Below, piece after piece: positions 55,957-64,000 of a DNA stretch of 64,000 nt. Numbering within the stretch: position 1 is the stretch's first letter; each line of letters opens with the position of its first letter. A program made the translations under genes and the position numbers. Source of the DNA: Rehmannia glutinosa (taxonomy: Eukaryota; Streptophyta; Magnoliopsida; Lamiales; Orobanchaceae); the NCBI GenBank assembly GCA_016081115.2, contig CM071930.1, positions 8,041,419 through 8,105,418 of the forward strand. The letters run 5' to 3'. The notes under the pieces are model-generated. The model was not told where the DNA came from. It searched no databases and was given only the letters and a program-made list of their open reading frames with translations.

Positions 55957-56632
55957 GAGCATCTCCAGTAGTCAAACTTATTTTTGTGTGTATTTAGTAT
56001 TTACACTATTTTAGAAGAAAATTTAGAGGAATCTAATTAAGATTCAGCTCCAACAGTCAACTCTATATATCACTCTAAAATGGAATATTTTATTTTATTC
56101 TTTTTTATATTGGATTAATATACTTAATAATTTATAACATAACATGTATATATATTTTTAATATTTTTGTATTTAATATAATTAAATATATTTGCATTAA
56201 TTCTTAAATTATTAATTTGAAATATTATATAAACTCATTTTAATTTATTATGTAAATTCTGTTATATATATATATATAATTGAACAGAACTATAAAAATT
56301 AACAATAAAATCTTAATTTACAAACAAAAACCTTGGTAATTAGGAATTAATTTTTAAACTTATTTTAATACATTAATCAATATTCAAAAACATAACATAC
56401 ATATCTAGTTATATAAATTAGATATTATAATTATATAAACATAAAAATGCCAAACAAATAAATAAATAAAGTGTTTTACGTGCAACAGTGCACCGCTAGA
56501 TGTAGTGGTGCACTGTTCATTCGTTCATTGCCCTCAATTTGGTGTGAGAATTGGAGGGTTGATGGAGTGGAGATTGTACTCAATTTTAGCGAATTCTCCC
56601 ATTTTTGAATTTTGGGTGTGTTGGAGATGCTC
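55957..56632. mobile_element. MITE with GAGCATCTCCA termini
   Basis: Termini GAGCATCTCCAGTAG and (inverted) GAGCATCTCCAACAC, a very common plant MITE ending. The centre is AT-rich with a GTGCACCGCTAGATGTAGTGGTGCAC-like palindrome near 56490-56515. The TSD is obscured by the adjoining hAT element. Confidence 0.6.
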
Positions 56633-57564
56633 TATGTAAACAGTGTGAGTTGAATAATCTTTCTTTGAAATTGGTTGGACTTAAATAATAAACATAAATA
56701 TAGAAACTATATAAATTTACTTATAAACCTAGCAATTACAATATTGCGTAATAAATATTTGTGTTTATTTTGAGGTGTTCACTGTTTTCTTTACAGTGAT
56801 TAGATTTCCTTTGCTCATGACTCGACTCGACATCAACGTTCAAACTTATACTTCTTTTGACAACGAAGTTTGAGCTTTGAAGTGAAAATAGATCGAAGAA
56901 GAAAAAGCTTATAAATAATTAAGACTTGAACATAATTATAAATAACCTGTAAAACATGAATCGGAACTAAATTAAACACTGTCAACATGATTAGCAATTA
57001 ACTATTTTTTTCCGAGGTAAAGCAATTAACTAATTAAAATGTGAAAACTAATGTCTAAGTGTATATACACTCCAGGACTAGATCTACTAGGCATATCTCC
57101 TCTATGGAGATTCCTAAGGCTACGCATTTGTTTGATTGATAAACCTTTCAAAATTGGTTTTATCCAACCTAGGCGTGGAGGAATACTTCATATTAATTAC
57201 TACTATAAATTTATTGTGGATATATACAAATTCACGTAAACATAGTAGACGTGTATTATATCCAAATATACGGTAAATACTACATCGATGTAGCATCTAA
57301 CAGACCATTAATACATATATTAAACATATCTTGTACTCCATTAGGCTCAAATTACTCAACTATTTTAAGATAATTTTAATTGAATGAATTAATACATATA
57401 TTAAACATATCATATGTTTAAACTAAAAGTAATACATATATTAAACATATCATATCATATATTAAACATATCATATTTTGTAAGTATTCTATAGGTAACT
57501 GTAACCTTTAAACTATATAATTTCATTAAACTATCCAAAAAATTCTGGATCATATATGTTACAT
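56633..57564. other. Intergenic DNA with short AT tandem repeats
   Basis: No gene. At about 57310-57475 the sequence AATACATATATTAAACATATC recurs four times, interspersed with other sequence. Confidence 0.5.
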
Positions 57565-58420
57565 TATGGGGTGTTATTTTTCGAATGAGTTCTAAATTCG
57601 ATTCAATTTGTATTCGAATCTTAATTTTGAATAAGAATTTTCGAATTTCGAATCAACTCGAACTTCGAATATGAATATTTGAATCAAATAACGAACTATG
57701 ATGTTTCGAATTCTATTTGAAAATTCTAATTCGAGTAAATCATGTGAGAGAATGAATTTGCATTCATATGTTAATTCAAATTCGTGTACAAGTTCGAACT
57801 TGATTATAATTTAAATTATCAATATAATTCACATATTACATATTTTAAACATTATACAATGTAAAATGCACATGCATATAGAAATATATAATATAAGTGG
57901 TTGATATATAAAGAACATTTAGTTTCACATTACAATTACAGTATAATTATAGCATTAGAATTATATCATTGATCATAGCTATTTTCACAATTCAATCTCA
58001 TTTCAAAGTTTTAAGGATTTTTGTTTAGTTTTTGTAATGTCTTATGATGTATTTAAACTTTAAAAAAAAAAATTTGATATTGAGAGATTTCAGTCTTAGA
58101 ATTCCTCTTTAGTTTTGTAATATCTTTAAAGTAACTATATGGTTTTGATAATTTGTATGACTTGCTATGCTTATGTTAAATTATAGGATTTTTTTGTTAA
58201 AAACTTATAATATTTAGCTTGAAATATAGATTTTGGATCTGAAAAATATGGGTCCGATTCCGAACTTTGCTCGATTTATCGGCAAATTCGGATTTCTAGA
58301 TTCACTCGAATTCGATTTGAAAATAGGAAAATCAAATTCGATTATTCTAATCAAATTTGATCGAATTTTGAATTGGGGTTTTAAAATGTCTTTTCGATTA
58401 ATTCGATTCGACTAACCCTA
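57565..58420. mobile_element. Degraded hAT MITE with TTCGAAT-type repeats
   Basis: Left end TATGGGGTGTTATTTTTCGA and right end (inverted) TAGGGTTAGTCGAATCGAAT agree partly. Both ends are filled with TTCGAA/ATTCGAATT repeats in both orientations. No clean TSD was found. Confidence 0.5.
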
Positions 58421-58742
58421 CTTACAATTTATAGTAGAGATTTTAAATGGTGACTAATTGATATGACCTTGTGAAATCTGTATGAACTGTCACCCTCATG
58501 TAATTTACTCGTTTGTAAAATCATATGACAAGATTTCTATAATTCAACTATGGTAAATCACCCCGACATAAAAAGAGTCTTAAAATCCATAAAAAATTCT
58601 ACAATCTGCATGAGTTTTTAACTCGTACAAGTTTACCATAGTGCATTTCTGAAGAACACCTCAACAGAGTATCACGTGTATAATGTGCATACATACATAA
58701 TATATATAATACAAACTTTATGATTATACTTTATATTTTTAA

Positions 58743-59032
58743 GGGATAAAAAAACACCCCTAATATTTGGGGTAATTACAAAAAAAAAACCAGAATTCTT
58801 TGAAAATTAAAAAAAAACCTTGAGGTTTGATTCCGTCTTACATGTTTCCCGTGATTTTCAAAACTATTTCAAAAAAAAAACCCGACATTGACAAACATAT
58901 TACAGTTACATCCCTTAAATTTAAGACAAAAAGAGACCTGAATAGTTTTTTTTTTTTTTTTGTAGTTTTGAAACATGTCTGGGTCTTTTTTGTAATTAAT
59001 CCAAACATCATGGGTGTTTTTGTAATTATCCC
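58743..59032. mobile_element. MULE-MITE upstream of the cyclin gene (copy 1)
   Basis: Begins GGGATAAAAAAACACCCCTA and ends GTGTTTTTGTAATTATCCC; flanks are similar T/A-rich 9-mers. Same family as the elements in the formin introns. Confidence 0.65.
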
Positions 59033-59049
59033 TTTTTAAATAAAAATTA

Positions 59050-59326
59050 GTGATAATTACAAAAAATACCCCCAAGTTTTGACGTAATTACAAAAAAACC
59101 TAGCTAACTTTCAAAATTATAAAAAGTACCCCAAAGGTTTGATTCAATGTTAAAATTAAGGGGGAAACTGTAACATTTTTATAAATATGAGGGGGGATTT
59201 TGAAATATTTATTTCTTATGAAGGGGTAAATGTTAGACAAAATAAAACTTCAGGGGTAATTTTGTAATTCTAAAAGGTTTTTTTGCAATTAGGTTAAACC
59301 TCAAGGGTACTTTTTGTAATTAACCC
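59050..59326. mobile_element. MULE-MITE upstream of the cyclin gene (copy 2)
   Basis: Begins GTGATAATTACAAAAAATAC and ends TACTTTTTGTAATTAACCC; flanking 9-mers TAAAAATTA (59041-59049) and TAAAAACTA (59327-59335) differ at one base. Confidence 0.7.
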
Positions 59327-59345
59327 TAAAAACTATAGTTATGGT

Positions 59346-59942
59346 TAGACGTGTTCAAAGGTTCGAACCGAACCGGCAAACCGGCGGTTTCGAACCGTGG
59401 TCAACGGTTCGAAAACCGTTGACCACGGTTTCGGTTCGAACCGAAACCGTGAACCTAATTTCTAAGGTTAGATTAAGGTTCGTGTTTTTTGGAACCGAAA
59501 ACCGGCGGTTTAACCGCCGGTTTTCAGTTTCTTTTTTTTTTTAATTTTAAAAATTGATTTTGAATTGTAAATTACCAACGGGCAACGGTCACAAATTTCT
59601 TTTTTTTTTTCCTTTTTTCCTTTCTTTGTGGTTTGTACTTTGTAATTTAATTTTTATACGGAATTGTATTAACTTATAATTTTATTTTTAAATTGTACTT
59701 TGGAATTGTAATATCTTAGAATTTTTCATTTTGTAAATTGTAAGTGTAATTTTACTTTTAAATCAATAAAATTAATTTTTGTGTTACTCAATTTCATTTC
59801 CTTCATCAAAGTGTTAATTTATCAATTGTGATAATTTATTAATATTAAAAACTCAAAAATTCAAAAATTCAAAAAAAAAAAAAAAAAAAAGGAAAAACCG
59901 GCCAAACCGGAACCGGAACCGGCGGTTTCCGAACCGGCGGTT
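59346..59942. mobile_element. hAT-like element with GGTTCGAACCG repeats in the cyclin promoter region
   Basis: Left end TAGACGTGTTCAAAGGTTCG is followed by GGTTCGAACCG, AACCGGCGGTT and similar palindromes. The centre is AT-rich and the right portion again has CCGGAACCGGCGGTT. The right terminus matching TAGACGTGTTC is missing, so it is truncated or eroded. It ends about 155 bp upstream of the cyclin ATG. Confidence 0.5.
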
Positions 59943-60096
59943 AATTAACCACTGTATTTCTTTCTTTCAAGAGTCTTAGATTTCCTCAAATCTCTTTCAA
60001 CATACAACAAAATCTTTATAACCAAAATAAATATTTTTCATTTTTAGTGTCACTCTTTTCTCTTCTCCCCATGATTCTTGCCCAAGTCAATAAAAA

Positions 60097-60351
60097 ATGG
60101 GATCTGAAACTCCATCGCCGAATCTTTTCTGCAAAGAAGATATATCTTTTCTAAATGCCGCCGCCATTGATGAAAAAGATGAAAACTTTGAGGATTTTTG
60201 TTCTGTTTCTGAATCTGATTGCGAGTTCATCGAAACGTCATTTCAAAAGGAAACAAATTTTGGGCCAAACAGAGAGGATGAAAATGAAACCAGGGTTAAG
60301 AGAAGTTGGTTGAAATACGCCCGTTTGGAAGCCGTGAAATGGATTCTTGAA
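60097..60351 (+). CDS. Cyclin D exon 1
   Basis: Residues 1-85, with LFCKE at 10-14 and an acidic N-terminal region, ending VKWILE before a GTCTGT donor. The ATG follows CAATAAAAA with no other start nearby in frame. Confidence 0.85.
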
Positions 60352-61930
60352 GTCTGTTTTCTTTGACAAGTAAAATTTGTGTAATTTCATGATTTTTTTT
60401 TACGGAAATCAAGATTGTTAGTTTTGAAAAAGAATTATTTTTTGTGCGTGTTTGTTTGCAGACGAGGGCTCTGTTTGGATATCACTATCGTACTGCTTAT
60501 CTCTCAGTGATTTACTTTGATCGGTTCTTGGAAAAAACGTGGATTTCTGTAAGTAATGAATTTGAAATTTTATTAATGTCTTGTTTGGTTTGTAATGTAA
60601 CTGTTTTTTTTTTTTTTTGGTAATTCTGATTTAAAACAGTTTTGGAAATGGGATTATGTTATCCTGTTTTATTGGGATTGTTATTCACTACAAGATAAAA
60701 TCAGTTTACGTGCAACAAAATCTTCACGTAAGTACTCAGAAAACTGTAAAGTGTAGGTAAAAATCTACACGTAAGTATTCCTGTCAGTAAATTTAAAATC
60801 TGTCGGTGATCTATCGGTAATTTGTCGGTATAATTTGGGAAAAAATAATATTTTTTATTCTGTAGGTATTATTTAGGTTTGTAAAATTCAGTGACAAAAT
60901 CATTTCTGTCGATAAATTCTGTTGGTAAACTGAATTTTTTTTTGTAGTTATTGAGGTGGATATGATGGAAACTTGTGGACTACTCTGCAAGTATGAAGTT
61001 GAAATTTTTAATGCCTTGTTTGGTTTGCATTGTAACTGTTTTTTTTTTGTAATTTCTGATTTAAACATTTCTTGATATGTGATTATGTTATCCTGTTTAA
61101 TTTGGGATTGTTGTTAATGTGGATAGGATGGAAAATTGTGGACTATTCGAATACTATCGATCGCGTGTTTATCTCTGGCTGCGAAAATGGAGGAATGTAA
61201 AGTTCGACCGTTAACCGAATATTATGTAGAGGGTTACAATTTTCAAGGGATTGCTATTCAGAGAATGGAATTATGTGTTCTCAATGCCTTGGAATGGAAA
61301 ATGTGTATAGTCACTCCTTTTACTTATCTGAACTATTTTGCCATTAAGTTCTGTTTGGAATCTAGTCATCAAGAACTTGTGATTCAAGCTGCTGATTTAA
61401 TATTGGCAATTATGGAAGGTATTTTAGGTTCATAAAGAAGAGTTGTTTTGTACTTTGAATGCAATTTAAGAATTTAGTTTTTGAATTGCTAGATTATTTA
61501 TTTTGTGCAGAAATTAATGTAGCGGAAAATCGACCGTCTATTGTTGCAGCAGCATCAGTATTAGCAGCATATGATCATCAGTTAGACAAAACAAACTTGG
61601 AAAATAAATTGGATGCAATTCAATCATGGGGTTCCTTAGAAAAAGTGAGTTTTAATTCCTAGCTTTATATAGAGCTTTTACAATAAAACAGTATTTAATT
61701 TAGTGTTCTATCTTAATTGATTTATTTCATTTTAACAGGAGCATACATTCTCATGTTACTGTCTACTCCAAGAAGTTTTGTTGTTGAAGACTCCAAAAAA
61801 ATCTTTAATTTCCCCAAATTCATTATCAACCGATAATTCGACAGTCACATCCAGAGGTGGATCCAAACGAAGACTCACCTTTGTTAGCGGTGATCAACAT
61901 TGTCCTGTGCGGAAAAATTCTAGATCATAA
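60097..61930 (+). CDS. D-type cyclin, probably CYCD5-like, five exons
   Basis: D cyclins bind CDKA kinases in the nucleus and phosphorylate retinoblastoma-related protein to allow G1/S entry. Exons: 60097-60351, 60462-60548, 61127-61418, 61511-61644 and 61739-61930 (960 nt, 319 codons plus stop; phases agree). Residues 10-14 are LFCKE, an LxCxE RBR-binding motif. The cyclin box starts at SWLKYARLEAVKWILETRAL, contains YRTAYLSVIYFDRFL and ILSIACLSLAAKMEE, and is followed by a C-terminal cyclin fold (LELCVLNALEW-type and RPSIVAAASVLAAYD). The tail is Ser/Lys-rich. D5 subgroup is by eye from the SWLK...ARLE...WIL start. The promoter side is crowded with a hAT-like element and two MULE-MITEs. Confidence 0.88.
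60462..60548 (+). CDS. Cyclin D exon 2
   Basis: 29 codons, from TRALFGYHYRTAYLSV to FLEKTWIS. The acceptor is TTTGCAG and the donor GTAAGT. Phase 0 at both ends. Confidence 0.88.
60549..61126 (+). other. Cyclin D intron 2 with fossil tandem duplication and ghost microexon
   Basis: Sequence after the exon 2 donor (60549-60685, interrupted by a CACTA element, then 60953-60986) is repeated at 60987-61126, joining the real exon 3. The first copy ends with a ghost of the exon 3 start (60964-60986, 23 nt, GATGGAAACTTGTGGACTA plus TCT). Its acceptor AG has become AT (60962-60963). The second copy begins with a ghost donor GCAAGT (from 60987) in place of GTAAGT. Confidence 0.7.
60686..60949. mobile_element. 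CACTA MITE in cyclin D intron 2
   Basis: Left end CACTACAAGATAAAAT; right end TTTTTTTTTGTAGT plus one changed base; 3 bp TSD ATT (60683-60685 and 60950-60952). It contains GTGTAGGTAA and CTGTCGGTGATCTATCGG repeats shared with 42779-43057. 264 bp, noncoding. Confidence 0.75.
61127..61418 (+). CDS. Cyclin D exon 3
   Basis: Starts GATGGAAAATTGTGGACT (DGKLWT) after acceptor GGATAG. It carries IACLSLAAKMEECKVRPLTE and the start of the C-terminal cyclin fold, and ends GAA G before GTATTT. Confidence 0.88.
61511..61644 (+). CDS. Cyclin D exon 4
   Basis: Continues EINVAENRPSIVAAASVLAA to WGSLEK, with acceptor TTGTGCAG and donor GTGAGT. Phases fit exons 3 and 5. Confidence 0.88.
61739..61930 (+). 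CDS. Cyclin D exon 5 and stop
   Basis: Starts EHTFSCYCLLQEVLLLKTPK. The Ser/Thr/Lys-rich tail ends RKNSRS followed by TAA at 61928-61930. Confidence 0.85.
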   Translation, partial: EHTFSCYCLLQEVLLLKTPKKSLISPNSLSTDNSTVTSRGGSKRRLTFVSGDQHCPVRKNSRS

Positions 61931-62712
61931 ATGGTGTGTGTCCGATTTTTTTCGATCTTTGCAGATGAAATTGGGTTATTTGCTCGAATTCGAGTTAACA
62001 TACCAAGATATGGTATGATATTTCATCAAGATTTTAGCACTTAGGTAGTGACAACCAACCAAATAGGAAAAAGGAGGAATTTTGCATAAAAAGAAAAGTA
62101 CATAGCCTTAGTTTCATTTTTAAGTAGTGTTTGGTTTTATGAATGTTGCTAGTGCTTCTAACTTTTTTTGGAAAATTGTTCTTTTTTCATGATTTCCTTT
62201 GATTCTTTAGTTTTTGATTTGTTTGCAAATATATGCATTAGTGAAATCTTGTATATATACCCTACATTTTGATGGAGGAGAGCCTTTGAGATGCTTTATT
62301 TGTATTTGAAAAGTCTAAAAAGACCATGGATTGGGAATGAGGAATGATGAATGAGAAATTTGTTTTTGTGTGATGTGATGTATTGTGTTGCATTTTGGGC
62401 CATCTCTAAAAAGCATGTTGAGTTGAATAACAATGTCTTTTTTTTGTTTGGTGTTAGTATGTGCTGTGTTTGGTGTCATAAAGTCCCAGATAATCATTCT
62501 GAAGATTAAAAAAGTGGGGGTCCTCTTGAGAATTTTACTGTTCAACTGAAAGGCATCACATTTCACTAATTATCATGGTTTGCTAATTATATCCAAATCA
62601 CAATAGAAGAGTTCAATATTTAGTAGTAGCAATAATTGAGAAATTCAAGATTTTCCGGAGATCAAGCTTGTTTGAATTTTTATAAAGTTTCAAAATTTGT
62701 GTTTGTGATTCG
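61931..62712. other. Cyclin D 3' flank, no further gene
   Basis: Includes the probable 3' UTR; no single polyadenylation signal could be fixed. The rest has no frame or recognised repeat. Confidence 0.4.
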
Positions 62713-63230
62713 TTAGATTACTAATCAGGTCGAGTTTGAAGCTAGATGTTTTCATACATGATTATTATTTTTTTTACTAATCGAGATGAACTTGAACCGG
62801 CCAACCGGGCTTTACAACTTATTCAACAAAAACATTTTTTCAAGTTTGATTCGTCATGTTAACAAATCGAGCTCAAATGGGCTTTTTAACCTTCGGTCTT
62901 GGTTGAGTTTGAAGCTAGATATTTCTATACATATTTATTATTCTTTTACTAATCGAGATGAACTCGAACCAGTCTTTATAACTTATTGATTGAAAATATT
63001 TGTGTAGGTTTAACTCGTTATGTTAACAAATTGAGTTCAAATGAGCTTTTAACCTTGAGTCTTAGTCGAGTTCAAAGCTAGATATTATTATACATATTTA
63101 TTATTATTTTACTAATAGAGATGAACTCGCCGGGCTTTACAACTTATTAAACGAAAATATTTGTTCAAGTTTGATTCATTATGTTAACAAATCGAGCTCA
63201 TACGAGCTTTTGACCTTCGACCTCGAATCG
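62713..63230. repeat. Tandem repeat of about 162-172 bp, three units plus a partial
   Basis: Units begin TACTAATCGAGATGAACT at about 62776, 62948 and 63110, preceded by a partial unit near 62713-62775. Each unit includes GCTTTACAACTTATT, GTTTGATTCGT-like sequence, ATGTTAACAAATCGAGCTCA and AGTTTGAAGCTAGATATT. The CGAGCTCG-like palindromes recall subterminal repeats of hAT elements. Confidence 0.7.
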
Positions 63231-63725
63231 AGTATCGAATCATTTGGTTCGTTTTTTGGACCACATAGACTGTAACAACTACATTCTTGAATGATTTCTC
63301 AAATGAGATTCTATAAAATCTATCTATTATTTGTGGCATCACAAGGCCATTGCTTATAAAACATAATATTATATAGGTGCTGATGGATTTATCTGGAACT
63401 TGTTTGGTTTGATTTCATGGTGAAATATTACTAAGAGTCCTATCACCATCATCACATGCCTGCCCTTGAAGACATAATTTTGTCCAGTCTGTAAATGTAC
63501 TGTATTATTTTTGCAGCTTACATTAAATAACATTGGTCTTATTCTGCAGTCTGTTGCTGGTCTTTTATGTTGTGGTCCAGTAGTTATTGTGTATGACAAA
63601 CATGCCAAGATATCCTAATTCCTATGCGAGAATGTACATTATCTTGGCTGATTTTCTCTCCTGGAAGTAGGGAAAATGAATGGCTAAAATATTTCAGAAA
63701 ATTGAATACTTCTTGTAGTTTAGGG
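63231..63725. other. Intergenic DNA, no gene seen
   Basis: No exon, repeat or TIR recognised. Confidence 0.4.
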
Positions 63726-64000
63726 TAGGGATGACAATGGGTCGGGTTGGCTATTTAAAGACCCAGACTCGTACCATCCTTAGAGCGGGCGACCTGCTCT
63801 GCCCCAAATCAAATATTAAATAGAAACAAGGACAAAAAAAGAAAAGAATATTTATTCCCATAGACGGCCCCAACTGATTTGGATCAGGTAACTACCTTCG
63901 GGTCACAGACTTTTGGGTAATCGGGTTCGAGCTCTTGGGTGACCTGAAATGGATAAACACACGTCAGGATAGCCGGGGGTGGTCCCAACTAAGACCCTCC
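63726..64000. mobile_element. Left end of a hAT MITE running off the window
   Basis: Terminus TAGGGATGACAATGGGTCGG, then GGGTCGGG, GGTAACTACC and GGGTTCGAGC-type motifs. It matches the TAGGGrTGnCAA ends of the other hAT elements here. The right end lies beyond 64000. Confidence 0.5.

Noticed and set aside
57051..57239. 62-codon plus-strand frame
   Set aside because: Short, isolated, AT-rich surroundings and no recognisable motif or splice context.

Overview
This window is nuclear DNA from a flowering plant, most likely a eudicot. The evidence is two intron-containing plant genes (a group I formin and a D-type cyclin), LTR retrotransposons primed by plant tRNA-Asp and tRNA-iMet, a plant RTE-type LINE, CACTA, hAT, Mutator and Helitron elements, and a decayed endogenous pararetrovirus. 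I cannot fix the family or species. No bacterial-style operons, CRISPR arrays or organelle insertions were seen. All boundaries were read by eye.

Layout. 1-2330: probable 5' end of a minus-strand gene leaving the window on the left, with a 768 bp hAT element (perfect 8 bp TSD) two bases upstream of its ATG. 2420-24758: a nested retrotransposon stack. A short Athila/Tat-like Gypsy element (A, 2420-24455) was split by a solo LTR (D, 4270-5940) and by a minus-strand SIRE-like Copia element (B, 6345-21413). The 5' LTR of B was split by a third Gypsy element lacking pol (C, 12630-20278). TSDs are CTCGA (D), AATTG (B) and ATTAC (C). The intact LTR of B preserves the empty site of C. 24759-31060: DNA-transposon debris, including a CACTA end, a putative non-autonomous Helitron, a tRNA-derived SINE, a GC-rich hAT element and a Mutator-type MITE. 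31077-39796: a TIR element with a 10 bp TSD that encloses an inactivated endogenous caulimovirid, itself cut by a hAT element with perfect 8 bp TSD. 40467-43910: a MULE-like element and CACTA remnants.

44395-49017: a four-exon group I formin (signal peptide, extensin-like ectodomain, membrane span, FH1, FH2) that appears frameshifted in its last exon. Its introns and 3' flank are loaded with one MULE-MITE family. 50082-53308: an RTE-clade LINE with an 11 bp TSD and broken frames. 55111-59942: hAT elements and MITEs. 60097-61930: a five-exon D-type cyclin (319 codons, LxCxE motif) whose second intron holds a fossil partial tandem duplication and a CACTA MITE. The remainder is tandem repeat and the left end of another hAT element.

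The two complete host genes are unrelated in function: formins nucleate actin at the plasma membrane, and D cyclins drive the G1/S transition. The most interesting signals lie in the transposons. These are a six-hairpin array with a conserved ACCAC-type loop in the LTR of B; a duplicated hairpin-plus-polypurine module and a conserved noncoding block shared by elements A and C; GC-rich palindromic islands upstream of the TATA box in all four LTR families; and hAT families that share a terminal 12-mer but carry different subterminal palindromes.
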